Part shown: in pieces, positions 5,579 to 10,802 of the stretch
How positions within the stretch are numbered: the first letter of the stretch is position 1
How the letters are laid out: every line of letters starts with the position of its first letter
Source of the DNA: Candidatus Scatomorpha stercoravium
Lineage (GTDB): Bacteria; Bacillota; Clostridia; Oscillospirales; Oscillospiraceae
Direction of reading: 5' to 3'
Assembly (NCBI GenBank): GCA_018716005.1
Contig: DVKN01000013.1
Coordinates: 1-10,802 of the forward strand
Length of the DNA stretch: 10,802 nt
Notes under the pieces: model-generated
What the model saw: only the letters and a program-made list of their open reading frames with translations
What the model was told of the DNA's origin: nothing
Databases searched by the model: none
Program-made: the position numbers and the translations under genes

Positions 5579-6400
5579 ATGCAGGAAAGCAAACTCATAC
5601 TCGCGCTCAAGGGCCTCGTCGTGGGCGCGACCATGCTGGTGCCGGGCGTGAGCGGCGGCACGATGGCGATGCTGCTCGGCGTATACGACAGGCTGGTGAG
5701 CTCGGTGAGCTCCTTCATGAGCGCGAAGAGGGCGAGCTTCATCTTCCTCGCGCTCTTCGCCCTCGGCGGCGGCGCGGGCATGCTGCTCTTCGCGAAGCCG
5801 ATACTCGGCGTCATCGAGGCCTGGCCGCGGCCGGCGGGCTGGTTCTTCCTCGGGGCCGTCGCGGGCGGCGTGCCGCTGATGCTCAGGAAATCGCGCGTGC
5901 GGCAGTTCAACTGGCGCGTGCCCGTATATATCGCCCTCGGCGCGGCGCTGGTCTGCGGAATAGGCGCGCTGCCCGAGGGGCTCTTCACCACTGAGGCCGA
6001 GGGCTTCACCGGCGCGCTGCTGCTGGGTGCGGCGGGGCTGCTCGCCGCGGTCTCGCTGGTGCTGCCGGGGATATCTGTGTCGTACTTCCTCCTCGTGCTG
6101 GGGCTCTACGACGAGACCATGCGGGCCGTCAGCACGCTCTACCTGCCCTTCCTGCTGCCCCTGGGGATAGGGCTGCTGCTGGGCGTCGTGCTCACCGCGC
6201 GGCTCCTCGAGCGGGCCATGCAGAAGTATCCCCGCGCCACCTACCTGATTATCCTCGGCTTCGTGCTCGGCTCTATGGCCGAGGTCTTCCCGGGCCTGCC
6301 GCGCGGGGCGGAGATTGTCCCCTGCGTCCTCGCGCTCTGCGCCGGCTTCGGCTGCATATACGCCCTGACCGCCTGGGAATCGCGCCGCGGCGGGGGCTGA
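5579..6400 (+). CDS. DUF368 membrane protein, PopT-type undecaprenyl-phosphate translocase
   Basis: A 273-residue polytopic membrane protein of the DUF368 family. Members (PopT) have been shown to return undecaprenyl phosphate, the lipid carrier for cell-wall polymers, across the cytoplasmic membrane. The family signature PGVSGGTMA is at 22-30, followed by LLGVYDRLV (32-40). A second, partly degenerate copy, PGISVSY (163-169) with VLGLYDETM (173-181), shows the internal two-fold repeat of the fold. Hydrophobic segments lie near 8-35, 53-73, 86-101, 115-133, 145-180, 187-207, 222-238 and 246-264. The length is usual for the family and nothing is missing. The start is set by AAAGGA before ATG 5579. 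The gene has its own strong promoter and terminator, so it is a single-gene unit. Its proximity to sigma/SLH envelope genes fits a cell-wall role. Transport of this lipid by this particular protein is inferred from the family. Confidence 0.88.
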   Translation: MQESKLILALKGLVVGATMLVPGVSGGTMAMLLGVYDRLVSSVSSFMSAKRASFIFLALFALGGGAGMLLFAKPILGVIEAWPRPAGWFFLGAVAGGVPLMLRKSRVRQFNWRVPVYIALGAALVCGIGALPEGLFTTEAEGFTGALLLGAAGLLAAVSLVLPGISVSYFLLVLGLYDETMRAVSTLYLPFLLPLGIGLLLGVVLTARLLERAMQKYPRATYLIILGFVLGSMAEVFPGLPRGAEIVPCVLALCAGFGCIYALTAWESRRGGG

Positions 6401-6408
6401 AATACCGT

Positions 6409-6441
6409 AATCCGGGCTGACGAAAAACAGCCCGGATTTTT
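6409..6441 (+). terminator. Intrinsic terminator of the DUF368/PopT gene
   Basis: A perfect 11-base-pair stem, AATCCGGGCTG (6409-6419) with CAGCCCGGATT (6428-6438), has an 8-base A-rich loop and a T-run (6437-6441). It starts 9 bases after the stop codon. Confidence 0.9.
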
Positions 6442-6464
6442 ACACATATCTGTGTGAACTGTGC

Positions 6465-6493
6465 TTGTATGGCGGGGAAGATTGTTGTATAAT
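6465..6493 (+). promoter_or_regulatory. Promoter of pyruvate kinase
   Basis: TTGTAT (6465-6470), a 17-base spacer and a perfect TATAAT (6488-6493) form a strong housekeeping promoter just after the PopT terminator. The predicted leader is about 27 bases and contains GGGAGGGA before the TTG start. Confidence 0.8.
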
Positions 6494-6511
6494 AAATAAC
6501 GTAATTATTAT
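6489..6511. repeat. AT-rich dyad overlapping the pyk promoter
   Basis: ATAATAA (6489-6495) and TTATTAT (6505-6511) are perfect inverted arms around a 9-base gap. The left arm lies on the -10 element and the gap covers the likely transcription start, a position suited to repressor binding. A smaller dyad, ACACA (6442-6446) with TGTGT (6451-6455), lies upstream of the -35. No known regulator site is recognised in either. Confidence 0.5.
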
Positions 6512-6526
6512 GGGGAGGGATGCTCC

Positions 6527-7942
6527 TTGAGAAAGACGAAGATTATCTGCACCATGGGCCCGGCCGTCGACGACGAGGCCAAACTGCGCGCGCTTATCGG
6601 CGCCGGCATGGACGCCGCCCGTTTTAATTTCTCCCACGGCAGCCACGAAAGCCACCTCGCCACGCTCATGAAGCTCAAGCACGTGAGGGACGAGCTCGGC
6701 GTGCCCCTGGCCACCATCCTCGACACGAAGGGCCCGGAGATACGCATACGCACCTTCACCGACGGCCCCGTCACCCTCAGCGAGGGGCAGGAGTTCACGC
6801 TCACGACCCGCGAGGTGGAGGGCAGCTCGAGCATCGTCTCCGTTACATATGAAAACCTCCACGCCGAGCTCGAGCCCGGCAACCGCGTCCTCATAGACGA
6901 CGGCCTCATCGAGCTCGAGGTGAAGGAGATTTGCGGCCGCGACATCGTCTGCGTCGTGCGCAGCGGCGGCCCGCTCTCCAACCACAAGAGTATCAACATC
7001 CCCGACGTCTCCATACACCTGCCCTCGCTCACCGATAAGGACCGCGAGGACCTGCGCTTTGCCGCCGAGCAGGACTTCGACTTCGTCGCCGCCAGCTTTG
7101 TGCGCAAGGCCTCCGACGTGCTCGATATCCGCGAGTGCCTGAAGGAGTGCGGCGGCGAGAACGTGCGCATCATCTCCAAGATAGAGAACCGCGAGGGCGT
7201 CGACAACCTCGAGGAGATAATAGCCGTCAGCGACGGGCTCATGGTCGCGCGCGGCGACCTCGGCGTCGAGATTCCCGCCTACGAGGTGCCCGTGCTGCAA
7301 AAGCGCATGATAAGGCTCACCAGCATGGCCGGCAAGCCCGTCATCACCGCGACGCAGATGCTCGACAGCATGATTCGCAACCCGCGCCCCACCCGCGCGG
7401 AGGTCTCCGACGTCGCGAACGCCGTCTTCGACGGCACGAGCTGCGTCATGCTCTCCGGCGAGACCGCCTCCGGCAAGCACCCCATCGAGGCCGTGCAGAC
7501 CATGGCCGCCACGGTCTGCGCCGCCGAGGAGGCCACCGACTACTGGGGCCGCTTCCGCCGCAGGGAGTTCGCGCCCGGCGGCTCCATAAACGAGGCCATC
7601 ACCCACACCTGCTGCCTCACGGCCATGGAGCTCTCCGCCGCCGCGATACTCACGCCCACCCAGAGCGGGCATACGGCGCGCATGATTTCCCGCTTCCGCC
7701 CCCAGTGCCCGATCGTCGCCCTCACCACGACCGAGAGGGCCCGCCGCCAGCTCGCCATCTCCTGGGGCGTCACGCCCATCCTCGCCGGATATGTCGACTC
7801 CACCGACCGCCTCTTCTCCATGTGCGTCCAGACCGCGCGCAAGGAGGGCGTCGTCGAGCCCGGCAGCATGGTCGTCATCACCGCCGGCGTCCCGATAGGC
7901 CAGGCGGGCAGCACGAACCTCATAAAAGCGGATCTGGCTTGA
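6527..7942 (+). CDS. pyk: Pyruvate kinase
   Basis: This cytoplasmic enzyme carries out the last step of glycolysis, phosphoenolpyruvate plus ADP to pyruvate plus ATP. The 471-residue length is that of the basic form, without the extra C-terminal PEP-utiliser-like domain found in many Bacillus enzymes. Visible landmarks in order: KTKIICTMGPA (3-13), ARFNFSHGSH (31-40, nucleotide/PEP site), DTKGPEIR (66-73), the B domain (about 75-165), the signature RIISKIENREGV (214-225) with catalytic Lys218, GDLGVEIP (243-250, metal ligands), TATQMLDSM (274-282), PTRAEVSDVANAV (288-300), MLSGETASGKHP (308-319), and the C-terminal allosteric domain (about 350-471) with TQSGHTAR (378-385). All catalytic motifs are intact. 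The start is TTG 6527, chosen because GGGAGGGA lies at the right distance and homologues begin with MRKTKI-like sequence; no ATG alternative fits. It has its own promoter and is followed by a terminator at 8025-8058. Confidence 0.97.
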   Translation: MRKTKIICTMGPAVDDEAKLRALIGAGMDAARFNFSHGSHESHLATLMKLKHVRDELGVPLATILDTKGPEIRIRTFTDGPVTLSEGQEFTLTTREVEGSSSIVSVTYENLHAELEPGNRVLIDDGLIELEVKEICGRDIVCVVRSGGPLSNHKSINIPDVSIHLPSLTDKDREDLRFAAEQDFDFVAASFVRKASDVLDIRECLKECGGENVRIISKIENREGVDNLEEIIAVSDGLMVARGDLGVEIPAYEVPVLQKRMIRLTSMAGKPVITATQMLDSMIRNPRPTRAEVSDVANAVFDGTSCVMLSGETASGKHPIEAVQTMAATVCAAEEATDYWGRFRRREFAPGGSINEAITHTCCLTAMELSAAAILTPTQSGHTARMISRFRPQCPIVALTTTERARRQLAISWGVTPILAGYVDSTDRLFSMCVQTARKEGVVEPGSMVVITAGVPIGQAGSTNLIKADLA

Positions 7943-8024
7943 AAGGCCTCGACGGCCTTTCAATGCCAATTAGGGTCCCCCGCGCCGGAGGCGCGATGGA
8001 GACCGTCGCTTCGTTCGCGCAAAG

Positions 8025-8058
8025 AAAATCCACCAGTGTGCGCACTGGTGGATTTTTT
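8025..8058 (+). terminator. Likely terminator of pyk
   Basis: The longest hairpin in the gap: AAAATCCACCAGTG (8025-8038), loop TGCG, CACTGGTGGATTTT (8043-8056), followed by six T residues (8053-8058). It lies 83 bases after the pyk stop. The 7-bp hairpin directly at the stop (7942-7960) has no T-run and is not a standard terminator. Confidence 0.8.
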
Positions 8059-8103
8059 CACGCTCTCTGCGCGAGAGGTGTTTTTTCCGAGGCGGAGCCC
8101 CGG

Positions 8104-8135
8104 AAAAAAGCGCGGAATTCTGCTGAATTCCGCGC
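8104..8135 (-). terminator. Likely terminator of the phosphorylase-galT operon
   Basis: Read on the minus strand, GCGCGGAATTC, a 4-base loop and GAATTCCGCGC (8135 to 8110) form an 11-bp stem followed by six T residues (8109-8104). It lies about 92 bases past the galT stop. The same T residues form one arm of the neighbouring hairpin 8081-8109, so the two structures share sequence. Confidence 0.75.
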
Positions 8136-8227
8136 GATTTTAATTCGATGCTGATTTGTTTCGCCGCTGATGCGGCGAAATTCTGCGAAGCGGGCCTCGC
8201 CGCCCGAAGGGCGGCATCGGTGGGGGG

Positions 8228-9733
8228 TTAGACGGTTTCGAGGAAGCGTATGAAGGCGCTGCGGCCTTCTTGGCTGCGTTTATAGACGCCGGCGTGCTCG
8301 AGGACCTGGGCGAAGACGAGGCCGGTCTCGTGCTTTACGATGTCAAGGGCGTTCTCCGCCGTGATATCGTACCTGCCGCGGAAGCCTTCGGCCCAGTCGG
8401 CGTGCTTTGCGGTGAGCTCGTTCGCGCGCAAATCGGCGCCGCTCACGAGGCAGTCCGCCACGGCGGCCAGCTCGGTCTTGAGCCGGGCGGGCAGTACGGC
8501 GAGGCCCATGACCTCGATGAGGCCGATGTTCTCCTTCTTGATGTGGTGGAGCTCGGCGTGGGGGTGGTAGAGGCCGAGGGGGTGCTCCGGCGTGGTGAGG
8601 TTATTGCGCAGCACGAGGTCGAGCTCGGGGACGCCGCCGCGCATGCGGGCTATGGGGGTTATCGTGTTGTGCGGTACGCCCTCCGTCTCGGCGTAAATGG
8701 CCGCCGCCTCGTCCGTATAGGCGCGCCATTTGCCGAGGATTTTGTCCGCGAGGTCTATGAGCCGCGCGCTGTCGGGGCAGGAGATGCGCACGACGCTCAT
8801 CGGCCACTTGACTATGCCGGCCTTCACGTCCTCATAGCCGGGGAAGGTGAAGGGCGTCTCTATCTCCGCGCGCTCCATGGCGAAGGTATAGCGCCCGCCC
8901 TGGAAGTGGTCGTGCGCGAGGATGCTGCCGCCGACAATCGGCAAATCCGCGTTCGAGCCCACGAAGTAGTGCGGGAACTGCCGGACGAAGTCCAGCAGCT
9001 TCTCGAAGCAGCCGCGGTCTATCTTCATCGGCGTGTGCTCGCGGTTGAGACAGATGCAGTGCTCGTTGTAATAGACGTAGGGCGAGTACTGGAAGAACCA
9101 GGGCTTGCCCGCAATCGTGATGGGGATAATCCTGTGGTTCTGCCGCGCGGGGTGGTTTACGCGCCCGGCGTAGCCCTCGTTCTCGGCGCAGAGCTGGCAG
9201 CGCGGGTAGTTGGACGCGGGCAGGTTCCTCGCCGCGGCTATGGCCTTGGGGTCCTTCTCGGGCTTCGAGAGGTTTATCGTGATGTCGAGCTCGCCGTACT
9301 CGGTGTCCGTCTTCCACTGGACGTCCCTGGCTATGCGGTCGCGGCGGATGTAGTTCGTGTCCTGGCTGAAGGCGTAGTACCAGTCCGTCGCGGCCTCGGG
9401 GCTCTTTTCATAGAGGGAGTTGAACTTTTCAATGACCTGCGCCGGGCGCGGCGTGAGCCGGCCCATGAGCTCGCTGTCCATGAGGTCGCGGTAGACGACG
9501 GAGTCCTCCGCGAGCACGCCGCGCGCATGGGCGTCGTCCAGGAGCGTGTCCAGCACGGCGGCGAGGTCGATTTCCCCCTCGGCCTGGCCGGGGTCCTCCC
9601 AGCCGTCGAGCCCGAGCGCGTCGAGGATGCTGTTGACGGCCCAGGTATATTCACAGCCGGCTATGAGCCCCTTTTCGAGCGCATAGGCGGCGAGAGAGGC
9701 GATGGCCCCGTTCACCGCCGGTGAATTCGCCAT
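8228..9733 (-). CDS. galT: UDP-glucose--hexose-1-phosphate uridylyltransferase (type II GalT)
   Basis: This cytoplasmic Leloir enzyme exchanges galactose-1-phosphate with UDP-glucose to give UDP-galactose and glucose-1-phosphate. The 501-residue length fits the long Firmicute/bifidobacterial type II family rather than the ~350-residue E. coli type. Visible features: an N-terminal helical region (1-110), NLPASNYPRCQLCAENEGY (170-188) with Cys179 and Cys182, the substrate-binding NHPARQNHRIIP (193-204), YSPYVYYNEHCI (216-227), and the active-site block GGSILAHDHFQGG (268-280), in which His276 corresponds to the uridylylated histidine of HxHxQ enzymes. The C-terminal domain (about 300-501) has VPHNTITPIARM and LYHPHAELHHIKKENIGLIE. 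GGAGGACTTATT directly precedes ATG 9733. It lies 60 bases downstream of the GH112 phosphorylase, which supplies its substrate galactose-1-phosphate. A terminator-like hairpin in that gap leaves no room for a separate promoter, so galT depends on read-through. Confidence 0.95.
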   Translation of the reverse strand: MANSPAVNGAIASLAAYALEKGLIAGCEYTWAVNSILDALGLDGWEDPGQAEGEIDLAAVLDTLLDDAHARGVLAEDSVVYRDLMDSELMGRLTPRPAQVIEKFNSLYEKSPEAATDWYYAFSQDTNYIRRDRIARDVQWKTDTEYGELDITINLSKPEKDPKAIAAARNLPASNYPRCQLCAENEGYAGRVNHPARQNHRIIPITIAGKPWFFQYSPYVYYNEHCICLNREHTPMKIDRGCFEKLLDFVRQFPHYFVGSNADLPIVGGSILAHDHFQGGRYTFAMERAEIETPFTFPGYEDVKAGIVKWPMSVVRISCPDSARLIDLADKILGKWRAYTDEAAAIYAETEGVPHNTITPIARMRGGVPELDLVLRNNLTTPEHPLGLYHPHAELHHIKKENIGLIEVMGLAVLPARLKTELAAVADCLVSGADLRANELTAKHADWAEGFRGRYDITAENALDIVKHETGLVFAQVLEHAGVYKRSQEGRSAFIRFLETV

Positions 9734-9752
9734 AATAAGTCCTCCATTTCGT

Positions 9753-9782
9753 AAAAAGCGGCCCGGACAGCGCCCGGGCCGC
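9753..9782 (-). terminator. Terminator-like hairpin inside the phosphorylase-galT operon
   Basis: On the minus strand GCGGCCCGG (9782-9774), a 7-base loop and CCGGGCCGC (9766-9758) form a perfect 9-bp GC-rich stem followed by five T residues (9757-9753). It begins 12 bases after the phosphorylase stop and ends 20 bases before galT. With a short T-run it is probably a partial terminator, or a 3' stabilising hairpin, that lowers galT output relative to the phosphorylase. Confidence 0.75.
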
Positions 9783-9793
9783 GGGGATTATGC

Positions 9794-10802
9794 TCACAGT
9801 TCGTACCAGCGTATCTCGTTGGCGGCCAGGTCCAGCTCGAAGGAGCTGCCGTCGCCGCGGTAGACGGTGGTGGACTGGGGCTCGTAGGTGTTGTTCACGA
9901 CGCAGTACTTGCCGTTCTTCGGGTAGGCGTGGACTTCGACGTTGAAGTTGGAGCTGAACCAGGTCTTGAGCTCCGCCTCGCCGTGGCTGCTCCAGAGTAT
10001 CGCGCGGTGCAGCACGCGGCTGTTCGAGAAGCTGTAGGGCAGGCCGGAGATATAGACGGCGCGGCCGGAGCCGAACTCGTTGACGGCCATCTGCACCTCC
10101 CTGTCGTGCTCGACGAGGATTTCCGTGCCGGCGAGGGCGTACATATTCTTCTTGCCTTCGCCGAAATCGGGCTCGCCGGCGCAGTCCGCGAGGATGAAGT
10201 GGCCGGGATGGGCCTCCCAGTTGTACTTGTCGTAGCCGAGGGTGAAGCCCGTCTCCTTCTCGACGCCGAGCACCTGGGCGAGCTGGATGCAGCGGCCCTG
10301 GAACTGATGCCCGCTGGGCTCACCGACGCCGATGAGGCCGCCGCCCGTGTACACGAAGCGCTTTATGGCCCCGGAGATATCCGGATCCTCCCACCAGACG
10401 CCGCCGGTGTGCGCCGTGTCCGCGTCGCCGACGTTAATTATGACGTCCACGCCGTCGAGGCAGCGCGAGTCGGCCTTGATGTCGTCGAAGCTGATGAACC
10501 TCACGTCGAAGGGCGCGCCGGAGAGCGCCTCAATGACGCCGGCGTAGGAGTAATTCTGCTTCTGGTAGAGGGCGTGGTGCACCATGTGGCAGCCCCAGGA
10601 GCGGGCACGGCCCCAGGCGTTGAGCACGGCCACGGTCTTGAAGCAGAAGGGCGTGGTGCCGCGGATGTTCTCATAGAGCTCGCGGAACTCCTCGCAGACG
10701 CTCTGGACGTAGTCGATGAACTCCGGGAACTCGCAGGCAAGCTTGAGGTAGCCGCCGTAGCCTATGCGGTCTATGGGCTTGCGCAATATGGCGCGGCGGG
10801 CC
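9794..10802 (-). CDS. gnpA: GH112 1,3-beta-galactosyl-N-acetylhexosamine phosphorylase, C-terminal part (cut by right edge)
   Basis: About 336 C-terminal residues of an enzyme whose family is usually about 720-750 long. It cleaves lacto-N-biose or galacto-N-biose with phosphate, giving galactose-1-phosphate and GlcNAc or GalNAc, and acts in the cytoplasm on imported sugars. The frame is open through the edge (ARRAILRKPIDRIGYGGYL continues across it), so the TTG near 10786 is not the real start. Family hallmarks are VAVLNAWGRARSWGCHMVHH and ALYQKQNYSYAGVIEALSG, then INVGDADTAHTGG and GGLIGVGEPSGHQFQG, which belong to the glutamine-amidotransferase-like domain. A small beta domain ends in AANEIRWYEL. 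The N-terminal barrel with the catalytic acid lies outside the window, so activity and preference for lacto- versus galacto-N-biose cannot be judged. It is followed by galT, matching the known disaccharide pathway; kinase (nahK-like), transporter and galE genes may lie beyond the right edge. Confidence 0.93.
   Translation of the reverse strand, partial: ARRAILRKPIDRIGYGGYLKLACEFPEFIDYVQSVCEEFRELYENIRGTTPFCFKTVAVLNAWGRARSWGCHMVHHALYQKQNYSYAGVIEALSGAPFDVRFISFDDIKADSRCLDGVDVIINVGDADTAHTGGVWWEDPDISGAIKRFVYTGGGLIGVGEPSGHQFQGRCIQLAQVLGVEKETGFTLGYDKYNWEAHPGHFILADCAGEPDFGEGKKNMYALAGTEILVEHDREVQMAVNEFGSGRAVYISGLPYSFSNSRVLHRAILWSSHGEAELKTWFSSNFNVEVHAYPKNGKYCVVNNTYEPQSTTVYRGDGSSFELDLAANEIRWYEL

Larger units (their letters stand above)
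7942..8215. repeat. Cluster of eight inverted repeats in the pyk/galT gap
   Basis: The 285-base convergent gap between pyk and galT holds no credible gene but eight perfect inverted repeats: 7942-7960 (7 bp), 7981-7995 (6 bp, GGA loop), 8025-8056 (14 bp), 8063-8077 (5 bp), 8081-8109 (9 bp), 8110-8135 (11 bp), 8159-8180 (9 bp) and 8199-8215 (7 bp, GAA loop). AATTCTGC also occurs twice (8116-8123, 8179-8186). Two of the hairpins act as terminators for the flanking genes; the rest exceed what termination needs. The structure resembles a dispersed intergenic repeat or miniature element, or a structured RNA. I do not recognise it as a known family. Confidence 0.75.

Noticed and set aside
6510..6530. 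Six-codon ATG frame overlapping the TTG start of pyk
   Set aside because: It has no ribosome site and itself contains the pyk Shine-Dalgarno sequence; too short to support.
6440..7969. Open frame of 509 codons on the minus strand opposite pyk
   Set aside because: It covers pyk exactly and is Gly/Ala/Asp/His-rich without domains; GC-rich codon structure keeps the antisense frame free of stops.
7135..8154. Arg/His-rich plus-strand frame overlapping the end of pyk and the hairpin cluster
   Set aside because: Composition (long RRR/HRR runs) is a frame-shifted shadow of pyk; it has no ribosome site and runs through the terminators.
7943..8227. Known RNA gene (tRNA, 6S, riboswitch or CRISPR array) in the hairpin-rich gap
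   Set aside because: There are no tRNA arms or CCA, no regularly spaced identical repeats and no recognisable riboswitch core; the hairpins differ from each other in sequence.
8270..9724. Open frame of 484 codons on the plus strand opposite galT
   Set aside because: It is a shadow: low-complexity Val/Gly/Leu/Ala/Arg sequence with no motif, while the minus strand encodes an intact GalT.

Overview
The window looks like a chromosomal segment of a GC-rich, endospore-forming, anaerobic Firmicute (class Clostridia; an Oscillospiraceae- or Christensenellales-like gut bacterium is my best guess). The reasons are a SpoVAC spore-channel protein with a sigma-G-like promoter, an ECF sigma factor paired with an RsgI-like anti-sigma factor, an S-layer-homology protein, Shine-Dalgarno sites close to GGAGG before nearly every gene, and a type II (Firmicute-type) GalT beside a GH112 galacto-N-biose/lacto-N-biose phosphorylase. 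The taxonomic guess is inference; no rRNA gene is present.

Layout. At 1-377 (minus) is the N-terminal part of an unrecognised protein cut by the left edge. A lone spoVAC (497-934, plus) follows, closed by a strong terminator. The ECF sigma gene and its membrane anti-sigma factor form an overlapping two-gene operon on the minus strand (3077 down to 992), driven by a clear housekeeping-type promoter at 3185-3213. Divergent from it are an exported SLH-domain protein (3276-4178) and, from its own promoter, a small lipoprotein (4247-4804). A two-way terminator separates the lipoprotein from a convergent two-CBS-domain protein (4882-5304, minus). Next, on the plus strand, are a DUF368/PopT-type undecaprenyl-phosphate translocase (5579-6400) and pyruvate kinase (6527-7942, TTG start), each with its own promoter. 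A 285-base convergent gap (7943-8227) is packed with eight inverted repeats. On the minus strand, galT (8228-9733) lies just downstream of the C-terminal half of the GH112 phosphorylase (9794-10802, cut by the right edge).

How the genes fit together. The sigma/anti-sigma pair, SLH protein, lipoprotein and PopT homologue all point to the cell envelope. The sigma pair probably senses an envelope or surface signal through three PepSY repeats, although its regulon is unknown. Phosphorylase plus GalT is the known core for using mucin- or milk-derived Gal-beta-1,3-HexNAc disaccharides: phosphorolysis yields galactose-1-phosphate, which GalT exchanges with UDP-glucose, and the carbon enters glycolysis, whose last step (pyruvate kinase) happens to be encoded alongside. 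I see no tRNA, rRNA, CRISPR array, transposase or phage gene. The most unusual noncoding features are the hairpin-packed pyk/galT gap, a tandem AT-rich 13-mer in the leader of the sigma operon, and a terminator-like hairpin inside the phosphorylase-galT operon.
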